Shown here in pieces: positions 41,146 through 49,452 of a stretch of 51,447 nt of DNA. Numbering within the stretch: position 1 is the first letter of the stretch; each line of letters starts with the position of its first letter. The notes beneath the pieces were generated by a model. It saw only the letters and a program-made list of their open reading frames with translations, did no database searches and had not been told where the DNA came from. Source of the stretch: JAAYAY01 sp964429355 (lineage in GTDB: Bacteria; Planctomycetota; Planctomycetia; Pirellulales; Thermoguttaceae); assembly GCA_964429355.1 (NCBI GenBank), contig CAYSCH010000013.1, forward strand, positions 1-51,447, written 5' to 3'. Made by a program: the position numbers and the translations under genes.

Positions 41146-42454
41146 CTACTCCTTGATCTCGATCCATTCTATATGTCCTTGCTCGACCACATCGCTCAAG
41201 GCGATCGTGCCGTTGTCCTTGGTCAGGAGCTTAAGTGCGGCGCAACGAGCATGCTCAATGCGCACTGTGCCATTGCGATGCGCAGTGATTTGTCCGACGA
41301 TCTCGTCTCCCACTGCAAAACGACCTAGCGCCGCATTGCTCAGCACGAGTTCGGCCCGCTTCCCGTCCTTGGGTAACGACGAATCACCAGCGGCTTCCAC
41401 TCCCATGACGGACCGTTGCCCCACCTCGACCGTGGTGCACGCATTGGCCGAGTTATACGTGCCAGCATCGCCAGCCACAACCAGTCGTCCTTCCGACAAG
41501 AACAGTTCACAGATCGAAGTCTGTCCCTGTAACACCGCATCGGTCTTCTCGCCACTGAGATAAAGTCCCCAGCACCAGGTGCGCACCGTTCGGCCTGTAG
41601 TCCTCAGTGTGAGATTGCCGAACGTCACTTGAGTTAACGCCGACGCGGGCACTGGCCACGGCGCAGGCAACGAAAATGTCCCCTGCAAATTGTGAGCCAG
41701 AACAGAGGGAATCAGCAGTGGACACTCGCCCAAGACAATTTCGGTGGGCGGCCCGGTGTTCGACACTCCGCTGAGAAAGATCNNNNNNNNNNACCAGTGC
41801 CAGGCGGTACTGTACACCCGGCAGGTTCGTGTCGTCGAAGACCCGACTGATCGGTTGGTGAACAGGCAGTTCCAACTGACCATGTCCGCCGCCGGCCGCC
41901 GACGCCGCCAGAGAGATATCGAACTCGCTGTCCCTCAACACAACATCCGCCGGAGCACACGACATGATGATGGAGTCCGGGTGCGGCCCTTTCCGCAGCC
42001 GAGTCGCGTGAAATCTGACAGACAGTCCCTGCCATCCCATGCACACGCCCGACGAATAGCGAATCGTCGTGTCCTCAGACTCCCACGTGCCCGATTGGAT
42101 CTCGAAACAGGTCTGGTACGCGACACCTGCATGCATCGCTCCCCCAATAGTGACACGGCGCGTCACCAGCTGGCCTCCCAGGCATCGACAGCAGAACTGG
42201 CGTGTGTACGTGCACATCAGGCTGACGGTCGCATCTTCGACAATCAGTTCACCACCCGGGTGCAGAACGACGTTTCCGTGAATCTCGTACTGGCCATTTC
42301 GCCACTCGACACGTTCGCGAATATGGACATCCTCGCGAATCACGATCGCCTGGGCGGTCGACACGCCGCCAAACTCTTCGCCTCCGCCCGTCTCCCTGAC
42401 CAGGAAAGGGGCGGCCGTCAACCACAAACACGCCAACCGGATCACGCTTTTCAC
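41146..42454 (-). CDS. Secreted beta-helix-like protein, split by a scaffold gap
   Basis: About 430 residues in two parts around the N run at 41783-41792. I start it at GTG 42454 (VKSVIRLACLWLTAAPFLV), which gives a clean signal peptide; ATG 42478 is the alternative. The body has the repetitive strands of a right-handed beta-helix: IVIREDVHIRERVEWRNGQYEIHGNVVLHPGGELIVEDATVSL, CRCLGGQLVTRRVTIGGAMHAG, WESEDTTIRYSSGV, LQGQTSICELFLSEGRLVVAGD, VRIEHARCAALKLLTKDNGTIAL. Beta-helices are typical of polysaccharide-binding or -cleaving proteins, but no catalytic residues are apparent. It is followed by the glycosidase gene after 7 bp, so they probably act on the same substrate. Frame fits if the gap is a multiple of three. 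Confidence 0.78.
41783..41792. other. Scaffold gap (10 Ns) inside the beta-helix protein gene
   Basis: Placeholder Ns; both sides read as one secreted protein. Confidence 0.95.
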
Positions 42455-42718
42455 GAATTCTTGCCTTTCGTCACCCATACGCTCAGGTCAAAGAAGATCC
42501 GCCTCACAGTGTACTGCGGGGAGTGCCGCCGTGTCGACCACGACTGGATTGCGACAATCACTTTTCCGCTTGAGCCGGGTGCGCTGTTGGCCCGTTTTGG
42601 GGTTCCGGTACCTATGTCGTCTCCTGGGTCTGCGGTCTGCAAGCGAATGGCTTTCTTACCGCTTTCCAACCTGCTAAACTCCCGGCATGCGGTCCTCACG
42701 TCCTCACCGTGTGCCATT

Positions 42719-43216
42719 ATGCCGAAGAAGACCCGCAAGAATCAGGAATCTTCGACCAGCGTCGGGATTCGCACAAGGCTTCCAGGAGATTTGGAGGAAC
42801 GACTGCGAGTCATCTGGCGACGATTGGGACATCTCATCGATTGGTGCGACAGCAGCGAAGCTTGGACGAAGACGTTCTGCTCCGAGGTCAGGCCGTACCG
42901 GGCGACATTCTACTGGGAAGCCGTAGCCGAAATGGTTTCGGACCACATGCTGGATCACCCAACAGATTCCCCCGACGATATCCATACAGATTGTCTTGTC
43001 GCCACTCAGTTTTCGGCATCTCTCGATGACCGCGAAGAATTGGCGAGTTTCCGTGAGATGTGGAGGGAGATACTGTGTTCCTCAAGGAAAGAGATCGAGG
43101 CATTCATCCAATCGGACTTGGAGTTGGCAATGCAGGAAAGGACGTATGAAGAGGTTGCTCGGCTGTATGCTGCCGATTACGGGAAGTGGAAGATGGGCGA
43201 AGAGACTGAGGTGTAA
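42719..43216 (+). CDS. Hypothetical protein, 165 aa
   Basis: The start is taken at ATG 42719 (MPKKTRKNQESSTSVG); a longer open frame lies antisense to the beta-helix gene and is not coding there. The protein is charged and mainly helical (LPGDLEERLRVIWRRLGHLIDWCDSSEAW, SFREMWREILCSSRKEIEAFIQSDLELAMQERTYEEVARLYAADYGKW). I do not recognise a family. It is divergent to the beta-helix gene and monocistronic, closed by an intrinsic terminator downstream. Confidence 0.6.
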   Translation: MPKKTRKNQESSTSVGIRTRLPGDLEERLRVIWRRLGHLIDWCDSSEAWTKTFCSEVRPYRATFYWEAVAEMVSDHMLDHPTDSPDDIHTDCLVATQFSASLDDREELASFREMWREILCSSRKEIEAFIQSDLELAMQERTYEEVARLYAADYGKWKMGEETEV

Positions 43217-43406
43217 CTGCGAATGAGGAAAGCCTCTCGAATCAAGCCCCCCCCGAGGCGATGGGCTTTTTCCTTACGATTCCCTTAACCTCCCTGATCG
43301 GACTAACCGATACAACCATTGGTAGCACTCACTGAGCCTGGGGCACCTACCTTCAATCACCGCACATCATTGGCCGACGTGTGGGGAGTTCTTGACGTGA
43401 CTGGCT

Positions 43407-43446
43407 GGCCCGTCGTGAGTCCCTAACCTCACGACGGGCCTTTTTT
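43407..43446 (+). terminator. Strong intrinsic terminator
   Basis: A perfect 13-bp stem GGCCCGTCGTGAG/CTCACGACGGGCC with an 8-base loop is followed by TTTTTT. It ends transcription of the plus-strand hypothetical gene at 42719-43216. Confidence 0.93.
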
Positions 43447-43627
43447 ATGCGCCCATCGCTATTTGACTTTCGGGCTGATCATCCAGAGAAGTCAGAAGCG
43501 GTAGAATCGGCGTGTGCAACGCCGACAGCGAACTGGCACGAACAGTGGTTCGCAGTAGCCACATCTGCCAAGGGCCAGGAGACCATATGAGACTCAATTC
43601 CTCAGAACCGCAATACGGACACACCAT
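43445..43627 (-). pseudogene. Small zinc-ribbon protein, probably frameshifted
   Basis: The frame starts MVCPYCGSEELSLIWSPGPW, a zinc-ribbon N-terminus as in small planctomycete proteins. After that it lacks the expected second Cys pair. In a neighbouring frame the DNA reads RCGYCEPLFVPVRCRRCTRRFYRF with a stop, which supplies two more CxxC pairs and the typical ending RRFYRF. One base change around 43550-43560 would join them. It is either a frameshifted pseudogene or a sequence error. Confidence 0.5.
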
Positions 43628-43837
43628 ATTCTTACCGGTAATGACGTTGTCTTGAACCGTTCCCTCGTGTCGCAGTACAATTGGGACTGGTTCGGGCAGT
43701 CAGTGAGGACGGCCACGTGCGTGAATGGACGTCCGGACCACGTATCGCCTGCAATTCTCGCGACTGGAAAGTCTTCGGTCATCCACTCCCGAGTAGCGCT
43801 CACCTGTCATTTGCGGCTCTGAAAGACTGGGGGAGCA

Positions 43838-44374
43838 ATGGAAGTGAAACTGGTAGTCACCAACGGTCGGCATACTGGGCGCGAGATTCCCATCAAGGGC
43901 CCAAGGTTCTTTATTGGGCGTGCCGAAGATTGTCACTTGCGGCCCGGGAGCGATCTGGTGAGCCGCCATCATTGTGTGATCCTCATTGGCTCAGATGGTG
44001 TGAAGGTTCGCGACTTCGGCAGCAGGAACGGTACGTTCGTCAATGGTGAGCGGGTCTCGCCGGAAAGTCACTTAATGCCAGGGGACCGTTTGATTGTTGG
44101 GCAATTTGATTTCGATATTCGGATTGTTGGAATGCCCGAGCAGTCGGAGCCGACAACCTCAGTAGCTTCTGCGGATACAAAGGAGAAGCCTACGGTCAAG
44201 AATGCCGACGAAGTCGACGACGACTTGAATATCAGCCAATGGTTCGGCGACGAGGTGCCTTCTGCGACGACGGATACCCTCACGATTGACATGTCGACCG
44301 CTGCCCAGCAAACTCTCGGGGAAGTCCTAGGGCATGATCCGCCGAAAGATCCAGAACCCCGTAGGAAGACCTAA
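43838..44374 (+). CDS. FHA-domain protein
   Basis: 178 residues. The forkhead-associated domain occupies about 1-95: IKGPRFFIGRAEDCHLRPGSDLVSRHHCVILIGSDGVKVRDFGSRNGTFVNGERV ... LMPGDRLIVGQFDFDIRI. The conserved GR, SRHH and NG residues for phosphothreonine binding are all there. The C-terminal 80 residues are acidic and probably disordered. It should read phosphothreonine signals from Ser/Thr kinases such as those abundant in planctomycetes; the partner is unknown. It begins with GGGGGAG as ribosome binding site. Confidence 0.95.
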   Translation: MEVKLVVTNGRHTGREIPIKGPRFFIGRAEDCHLRPGSDLVSRHHCVILIGSDGVKVRDFGSRNGTFVNGERVSPESHLMPGDRLIVGQFDFDIRIVGMPEQSEPTTSVASADTKEKPTVKNADEVDDDLNISQWFGDEVPSATTDTLTIDMSTAAQQTLGEVLGHDPPKDPEPRRKT

Positions 44375-44686
44375 ACGCTCCCAGGCGGGATGTCGCCGAG
44401 GCGGACAAGGGCCGTGCCCATGGCGGGCCCACCACCAGGACGCGGCCGCGGAGATGCTCAAGAAACTGTTCCATGCGTGACGCCGATGCGAAAAGCCTTG
44501 TCTGTTTGTGTGCTCCCTACGGTCCTCTCAGAACCACCAAGGTGCAACGTATGGACCCTGACAGCCTTCTGCGTATAGGTACATCTCGCACCAATTTGCA
44601 GTGAGAGCCCCACGGAATTTCGGGCGAACAGCGGTTTGCGTGCCCGGCAGAAGTCGCGACGTGGCCCAGACTTGGGGCCAAGAGAC
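44375..44686. other. Region without a convincing gene
   Basis: Only short frames without family signals occur between the FHA gene and the inverted repeat at 44687. Confidence 0.4.
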
Positions 44687-44721
44687 AAGACGCTGCAAGA
44701 GCTTAAGCCTTGCAGCGTCTT
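44687..44721. terminator. Perfect 13-bp inverted repeat near a tRNA scar
   Basis: AAGACGCTGCAAG and CTTGCAGCGTCTT are separated by nine bases. No T run follows on the plus strand and only a weak one on the minus strand. It could end transcription of the FHA gene, or be an end of a decayed mobile element. Confidence 0.5.
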
Positions 44722-44745
44722 GGGTCACGTCGATTGCACAGAGAG

Positions 44746-44790
44746 TACCCCCGGCAGGATTCGAACCTGCGACCACCGGTTTGTCTGTGA
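44746..44790 (-). tRNA. 3' part of a tRNA-like sequence (scar)
   Basis: On the minus strand, AACCGGTGGTCGCAGGTTCG and AATCCTGCCGGGGGTA contain the 3' anticodon strand, variable loop, T arm (CGCAGGTTCGAATCCTGC) and a 3' acceptor strand. No matching 5' half is upstream. It may be an attachment site left by an integrative element. The isotype cannot be told. Confidence 0.5.
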
Positions 44791-44921
44791 GTCGTTCTTC
44801 TGTGACGACGCCTGTCCTCCACGAAGTCTCGCCCCCACAGCCAACGATACCGGACCCCAAAAAAAGATTCATGCAGGCTTGCCGGAAGGACACGATCGCC
44901 GTGTCGTAAGAGTGATCCGGC

Positions 44922-45491
44922 TCAAATCAGTTCCGCGAACGGCCTGAGTTCCGAAACGGTTCGAGCCAACGCTTGCCGTTCCAACGTTCCGAGGTATTCA
45001 TCAACTGTCTTGGGCGGGTTCTTCAGGCTCTCGCGGTGGCGCTTGGCTGCAATACAGACAAGTGGTGCGGCAAGGTCAATCAGGTGGAAGATGAATTCGT
45101 CGGGGTGTAGTGGAGTGATCCCCCACTTCGTCAGAGATTCTGGCGGGAAGTCAGAAAGGTTATAGGTCACGATGACATCGGCCCCAGATCGGATGGCCGC
45201 AGCGAGTACGTGGCGGTCATCCGGGTCGGGTAGTACCAGTGCGGGGATCAAGTCTTCGTAGCCCGTGACCAGGCAATCCCGAACGTGGGCATCCATCAGT
45301 TTGCGGGTCCGCTGGAGTTGCTCACGGGACAAATCGGGGCGACATTCCAGCACACTACGCATCCACTCGTCATGGATGGCGTCAGTCCATTTTGCCCGAA
45401 AGAGATCCGTCAACGCCAAGTGCATCAGCAGGTCGCGGAGCGGTGCCGGGTGCAAAACGCAGGCATCGAACAGCGCGGTGAAATAGCTCAC
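44922..45491 (-). CDS. PIN-domain toxin of a TA pair
   Basis: 189 residues. The PIN-fold acidic positions are seen in TALFDACVLHPAPLRDLLMHLA (D9), IHDEWMRSVLE, VLPDPDDRHVLAAAIRSGADVIVTYNLSDFP. It should be an Mg-dependent RNase that inhibits growth. It lies 2 bp behind the gene of its presumed antitoxin, which carries an excisionase-type HTH. The C-terminal extension after ~130 (HLIDLAAPLVCIAAKRHRESL) is usual for this PIN subgroup. Confidence 0.88.
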   Translation of the reverse strand: MSYFTALFDACVLHPAPLRDLLMHLALTDLFRAKWTDAIHDEWMRSVLECRPDLSREQLQRTRKLMDAHVRDCLVTGYEDLIPALVLPDPDDRHVLAAAIRSGADVIVTYNLSDFPPESLTKWGITPLHPDEFIFHLIDLAAPLVCIAAKRHRESLKNPPKTVDEYLGTLERQALARTVSELRPFAELI

Positions 45492-45493
45492 GA

Positions 45494-45964
45494 TCAGTAG
45501 CCCATACCAAGCTGCTGCGCCTGGGCAGAAAGTTCCTCCAGCGCCTTGAGACGATCCTGGTCAATCAGTCGTTTGTACTCCATCAGGTCGTGGAAGCGAA
45601 TCCGGCGATGGGTTCCAACTTTGCGATGAGGAATCTTGCCTTCGTCGATCAGACGAATGAGGAACGGACGGGAGACATTCAGCAGTTCGGCGGCCTGCTG
45701 CGTTGTCAATTCAGCATGGACAGGGATCAACGTGACAGCGTTGCCTTGTGCCATTTGCGTCAAGATGTCCGTTAGCAGGCGAAGGGCCGATGCAGGAATG
45801 GCGACACCTTCCTCGGTTTCGTCGTCGGCTCGGATGCTAACTTGAAGGCTACGACGGCGCTTACCCAGCAGACGGGTCAGACGACGGCTCGATTCTTTGG
45901 CCAGCCGCGTATCCGCCTCGGTTGGCGTCACGGTTTCGGGGAAGTTCGGGACTATCGTAGACAT
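45494..45964 (-). CDS. Excisionase-type HTH antitoxin
   Basis: 156 residues from ATG 45964 (MSTIVPNFPETVTPTEADTRLA), preceded by AGGTGA. The HTH of the excisionase/MerR-like type is LTTQQAAELLNVSRPFLIRLIDEGKIPHRKVGTHRRIRFHDLMEYKRLIDQDR (about 88-140). Such proteins bind DNA and act as antitoxins for PIN toxins in several bacteria. It precedes the PIN gene by 2 bp and probably represses the operon. Confidence 0.85.
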   Translation of the reverse strand: MSTIVPNFPETVTPTEADTRLAKESSRRLTRLLGKRRRSLQVSIRADDETEEGVAIPASALRLLTDILTQMAQGNAVTLIPVHAELTTQQAAELLNVSRPFLIRLIDEGKIPHRKVGTHRRIRFHDLMEYKRLIDQDRLKALEELSAQAQQLGMGY

Positions 45965-46510
45965 GACATCACCTGGGACTACTGCCATTTGCCAACCCAC
46001 GGTAATTCTAACTCGCAATCGAAACAAAAGCAATATCCGAAACAAACGAAATGCAACGCCTCGCTACGCCGGACCACCCTTGAGACGGGGAGTGTCCCTC
46101 GCAACCGTTGAATTGAGCAGTCGTGCTGACGGCAATGGAGATGGCCGTATGCGAATTCGCACGAAATACCCCGTTTCCGGCGTCTTGGACGACCGCAGTT
46201 TGCCCGTCCCGGCAAACTTCCGCCGTCCAACCGATCACCAGGCGATCCTTCTCGACCGTCTCGGCCTGACCTTGCGCCGGCAAATTAAGAGTTGAAACTG
46301 GAATGTAGGGAAGACTTTTGACCGCCCACCCCGCAAAAACCGGGATATCACACCGACAGTTGGCGAACTTGGGCTACGCTACTGTAACCCTAGCTCATAC
46401 TCGGGTCACCACGTGTGCTTTCCGAGTTGGCGCCGTGCCATAACTGCTTGTATGGCAGCCTGTTAGCACGATAATCAGCTGGGTTATGTCACGTTTTATC
46501 GCAACAAAAC
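45965..46510. other. Intergenic region between two divergent TA modules
   Basis: No gene with a recognisable family. A short in-frame piece near 46148-46294 (MRIRTKYPVSGVLDDRSLPV) is without known motif. The promoters for the excisionase/PIN pair (minus) and for the DUF6088/AbiEii pair (plus) lie here and just downstream. Confidence 0.4.
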
Positions 46511-46539
46511 TTGACGCACGCAGCCGTCGGCCCGATAAT
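46511..46539 (+). promoter_or_regulatory. Near-consensus sigma-70 promoter of the DUF6088/AbiEii pair
   Basis: TTGACG (46511-46516), 17 bases, GATAAT (46534-46539). The start ATG at 46546 lies about 7 bases behind the -10 box, so the mRNA would start at or next to the initiation codon: a leaderless transcript. This decides for the start at 46546 over an upstream in-frame ATG at 46486. Confidence 0.75.
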
Positions 46540-46545
46540 TACGTT

Positions 46546-47295
46546 ATGCGAACGTCCCTCAAGTCTACCAACACGGCGGCCGCTGTCCGGAAGCGGATCG
46601 AGCGGGCAGGAGACCGCCTTTGGCGCCTAGAAGACTTCTCCGATCTCCCGTTTACGGCAGTCGCCCAGTCCCTCTCTCGCCTCACGCGCCAGGGGCTGCT
46701 TCAGCGTCTTAGCAAGGGAGTATACTACCGGGCCCGGCAAACCCCCTTCGGCACAAGTCGCCCCAACCCCGCTGCTATTCAGAAACTCGCCGCCCGCCGA
46801 AAGAAGATATACCCCTCCGGCACCTCTGCAGCCAATCTGTTGGGCTTCACCACGCAGACCGCTCGCAGGAGCGAAGTCGCGACCAGTTCCCTGAGCTTGC
46901 CTCGGAAACTCATCGGCCGGGAAACCCTCGTTCATGCCAGGCGCCCTGAAGCCTGGGCTTCTCTTTCGGAAACAGACGCGGCACTGCTCGATTTTCTCAG
47001 ACGCCGCGCAGAGACGAGCGAGCTTCCGCCGCAGGAGACGATCCGCCGACTCCTGGCACTGCTTTCCGAGAAAGGACGCTTCGAACGGCTGCTCAAAGTC
47101 TCGGACTCGGAGCCCCCTCGCGTCCGAGCCATTCTTGGCGCTCTCGGCGAACGCCTCGGCAAGAGCCCGAAGGCCCTGAAGCGGCTTAAAGCCGGCTTAA
47201 ATCCGCTCTCGCGGTTCGATTTCGGACTCCTCGCGGAACTCGAATCAGCGCGTCATTGGCAGGCGAAGGAGCCCCACTCACGTGAGACTTCATGA
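46546..47295 (+). CDS. DUF6088-type AbiEi-like antitoxin
   Basis: 249 residues. The winged-helix front reads AAAVRKRIERAGDRLWRLEDFSDLPFTAVAQSLSRLTRQGLLQRLSKGVYYRAR (about 11-64), as in DUF6088 proteins that accompany AbiEii toxins. The rest, SGTSAANLLGFTTQTARRSEVATSS and a C-terminal helical part, fits the family. It should bind the promoter and neutralise the toxin. Its last 14 bases overlap the toxin gene. The start is fixed by the promoter just upstream. Confidence 0.88.
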   Translation: MRTSLKSTNTAAAVRKRIERAGDRLWRLEDFSDLPFTAVAQSLSRLTRQGLLQRLSKGVYYRARQTPFGTSRPNPAAIQKLAARRKKIYPSGTSAANLLGFTTQTARRSEVATSSLSLPRKLIGRETLVHARRPEAWASLSETDAALLDFLRRRAETSELPPQETIRRLLALLSEKGRFERLLKVSDSEPPRVRAILGALGERLGKSPKALKRLKAGLNPLSRFDFGLLAELESARHWQAKEPHSRETS

Positions 47296-48241
47296 ACACC
47301 CGGATTTCGAGCAGGCCATACTCCACGCAGCGGAGCATTTCAGCGCTCAGGGACTACGCCCGGCAATCATCGAGAAGGACTACTACGTCACCGAGTCCCT
47401 GCGAATAGTCGCCGAGATCGCCGGGGACAAGGTGATTTTCAAGGGCGGCACGAGCCTGTCTAAAGGATGGAACTTGATCCAACGCTTCTCGGAAGACATC
47501 GACATCTTTCTCGATCCGCTGGCCTTCAAGCCTCCCCTAGGGAAGAAGGCGATTGATCGCGAACTGAAGAAACTTCGCGACGCGATTCAGCGTCATCCAG
47601 CCCTATCCTTCCTACCCGCCGAAAGCCAGACGATTGGCGGTTTCGGCCGAAGCGACCGGTTTGCTTATTCGCCCCGGTTCGGCGGGCCGGGCGAGGTCGC
47701 TCCCAGGGTGCTTCTCGAAGCAGGAACAGCCAGCGGCCGGGAGCCGACCGGCGTTGTCGAACTGCGGTCCTATTTGGCCGACTTCCTTCACACGACGGCT
47801 ATCTCCTTGGGAGCCGAAGATGAAAGCGGCTTCCCGCTCCGCCTCCTCCATTTTCGCCGCACCTTCGTGGAAAAGATGTTCGCGATCCACGCGAAAATCG
47901 AACTATTCAAACGCGACGGCCGGCCAATCGGAGCTTACGCTCGGCATTACTACGACCTCTTTCAGCTTTCTGACCAGCCAGAAGTGCTTGCCATGCTCCG
48001 GTCGAAAGAGTACGCCGCGATCAAGAAGGACTACGACGAAATCAGCCGGGCCCATTTTGCGAGCTATTTCTGTCCCGACGGCATGTGTTTTGCTGCAAGC
48101 GACGCCCTGTTTCCGCCCGAACAATTGCGTGCTTCACTGGGCGCCGAATATCAGAACCAGTGCAGAGCTCTCTGCTACGGGCCTTTTCCCTCATGGCCCC
48201 AAGTGCTCGCTCGCTTCGAGGAGATCCGACCGCTCTTGTAG
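47282..48241 (+). CDS. AbiEii-family nucleotidyltransferase toxin
   Basis: 319 residues from a GTG start. Family motifs are IIEKDYYVTESL, IFKGGTSLSKGWNLIQRFSEDIDIFL (the GGTSLSK and D-I-D nucleotidyltransferase core), SYLADFLHTT, FRRTFVEKMFAIHAKIE, YARHYYDLFQL. AbiEii enzymes transfer nucleotides and inhibit growth; with their antitoxin they form type IV TA systems giving phage abortive infection. The upstream antitoxin gene overlaps it by 14 bp, typical of these pairs. This is the best preserved of the three AbiE-like modules here. Confidence 0.93.
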   Translation: MRLHEHPDFEQAILHAAEHFSAQGLRPAIIEKDYYVTESLRIVAEIAGDKVIFKGGTSLSKGWNLIQRFSEDIDIFLDPLAFKPPLGKKAIDRELKKLRDAIQRHPALSFLPAESQTIGGFGRSDRFAYSPRFGGPGEVAPRVLLEAGTASGREPTGVVELRSYLADFLHTTAISLGAEDESGFPLRLLHFRRTFVEKMFAIHAKIELFKRDGRPIGAYARHYYDLFQLSDQPEVLAMLRSKEYAAIKKDYDEISRAHFASYFCPDGMCFAASDALFPPEQLRASLGAEYQNQCRALCYGPFPSWPQVLARFEEIRPLL

Positions 48242-48828
48242 TCTGCACGAACACCGGCGGGGATAGTCAGGGAAACCCGCGTTTCTTGGGCTTTGGAATC
48301 CTCTCTCTGTCCTGCCAAAGGGCACAAATAGGCAGAGTTATCCAAGTCGCAAGCCGTACGTTGACTTCGCCGGCAACGAGTGGCTGCCGACGACCGAGAT
48401 GGTGGTCCGCACGGGCCACAACACCGATCCCGTGACCCGAACCTGGTGGACCAGCCCGCCGGAAAAGCCGATCGCCGGGGCAGCCGATCCTGAACTCTAC
48501 CGCTACGGCGTCCATGCACCAGAGTTCTGGGTGAACCTGACGGTAGGGCCGGGTGGCCCTTCATTTTGTTCAATTCCCTTGGGTGGCATATCCGCTCCCA
48601 CGGCTTCCACGATCCAAACCGGTAGTCGCCCGGGTCGCGGCTCTTGCCGGCCGTGTCCGGTGATCCTCGATTCATTCGACCGCTGGCTCGTCTGACCAAC
48701 ACGAGCAACCCTGGTTGCCCATTCGGTGCGGCCGGTCTTGTATGGCCGCCCCGGACCCCGGGGCGGCCCTGTTCACTCACCTGACAGGGCCGTCCCCCGG
48801 ATGGCCCCGAACCTTCTGGAGGCCATCA
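48242..48828. other. Region with possible remnant only
   Basis: In one plus-strand frame (about 48347-48560) GNEWLPTTEMVVRTGHNTDPVTRTWWTSPP and ADPELYRYGVHAPEFWVN resemble the end of an RHS-type core (ADPxLYRY), but too weakly to call a gene. Otherwise nothing recognised. The GGAGG at 48818-48822 serves the next gene. Confidence 0.35.
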
Positions 48829-49281
48829 ATGATCGCTTTGAACAGACAGCGTGCAACCGGAAATGCCAATCCAGAGGAATACTCTGGCTTTCTGCGGCTC
48901 CTGCCCCGGTTCGAGCAGCTTGCCCAAAGCGCGTTTCGGCACCTTGCTCCCGAACTGGCCGAAGATGCCCTTGCCGACGTGGTCGCCTTCGCCTTCGTCA
49001 CCTATCGGCGACTGATCGACCTGGGGAAACATGAACTTGTGTATGCCTCGCCGCTGGCCAACTACGGGATCCGGCGCTACTATGCCTGCCGGGCCGTCAA
49101 CGGCTGTACCAAGGCCGGCGACGTCTATTCGCAGGACGCCCGGAAGAGAGGCGGCTACACGCTCCAGCACCTCGGCAACGGGCAAGGCCCGGATGCCGTC
49201 TGGCGGGAAATGCTCGTCGAGAATTCCCGTCCCCGCTCGGTTGCCCCGTTCATCCTTCAGGCCACCGCATCCCACCGGTGA
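48829..49281 (+). CDS. Planctomycete sigma-like protein, C-terminus missing
   Basis: 150 residues from ATG 48829, 6 bp behind GGAGG. The sequence EEYSGFLRLLPRFEQLAQSAFRHLAPELAEDALADVVAFAFVTYRRLIDLGK resembles region 2 of a group of short sigma-factor-like planctomycete proteins; the middle reads YGIRRYYACRAVNGCTKAGDVYSQDARKRGGYTLQHL. Family members continue with a C-terminal helix-turn-helix for -35 recognition; here the frame ends in ENSRPRSVAPFILQATASHR. The gene is therefore probably truncated or frameshifted and may be inactive. Confidence 0.6.
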   Translation: MIALNRQRATGNANPEEYSGFLRLLPRFEQLAQSAFRHLAPELAEDALADVVAFAFVTYRRLIDLGKHELVYASPLANYGIRRYYACRAVNGCTKAGDVYSQDARKRGGYTLQHLGNGQGPDAVWREMLVENSRPRSVAPFILQATASHR

Positions 49282-49452
49282 AGACCCGAAGGACTCGCCG
49301 GACAGACCTGATTTCGGGGGAGACAAGAGAATCAGCCTGCGGAGCCTCCGATGGATATTGCGGATCGGGCGCCCGTTGGGACCGGTCCAAGATTGACTCT
49401 GGCAGGGCGAACTTGGCACCGGAGATGCCTCCCTACCGGCCCAACGTGCCGA

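Noticed and set aside
41744..42718. Long plus-strand extension before the hypothetical gene at 42719
   Set aside because: It covers a scaffold gap and lies antisense to the secreted beta-helix protein; it shows no protein features until MPKKTRKNQ.
34012..44790. The two tRNA scars as the attL/attR pair of one island
   Set aside because: They derive from different tRNAs and face opposite strands; the sequences do not match as a duplicated attachment site should.
48347..48560. RHS-core-like remnant
   Set aside because: Only a short resemblance (ADPELYRYG) without the usual DPxG ending; too weak to annotate.
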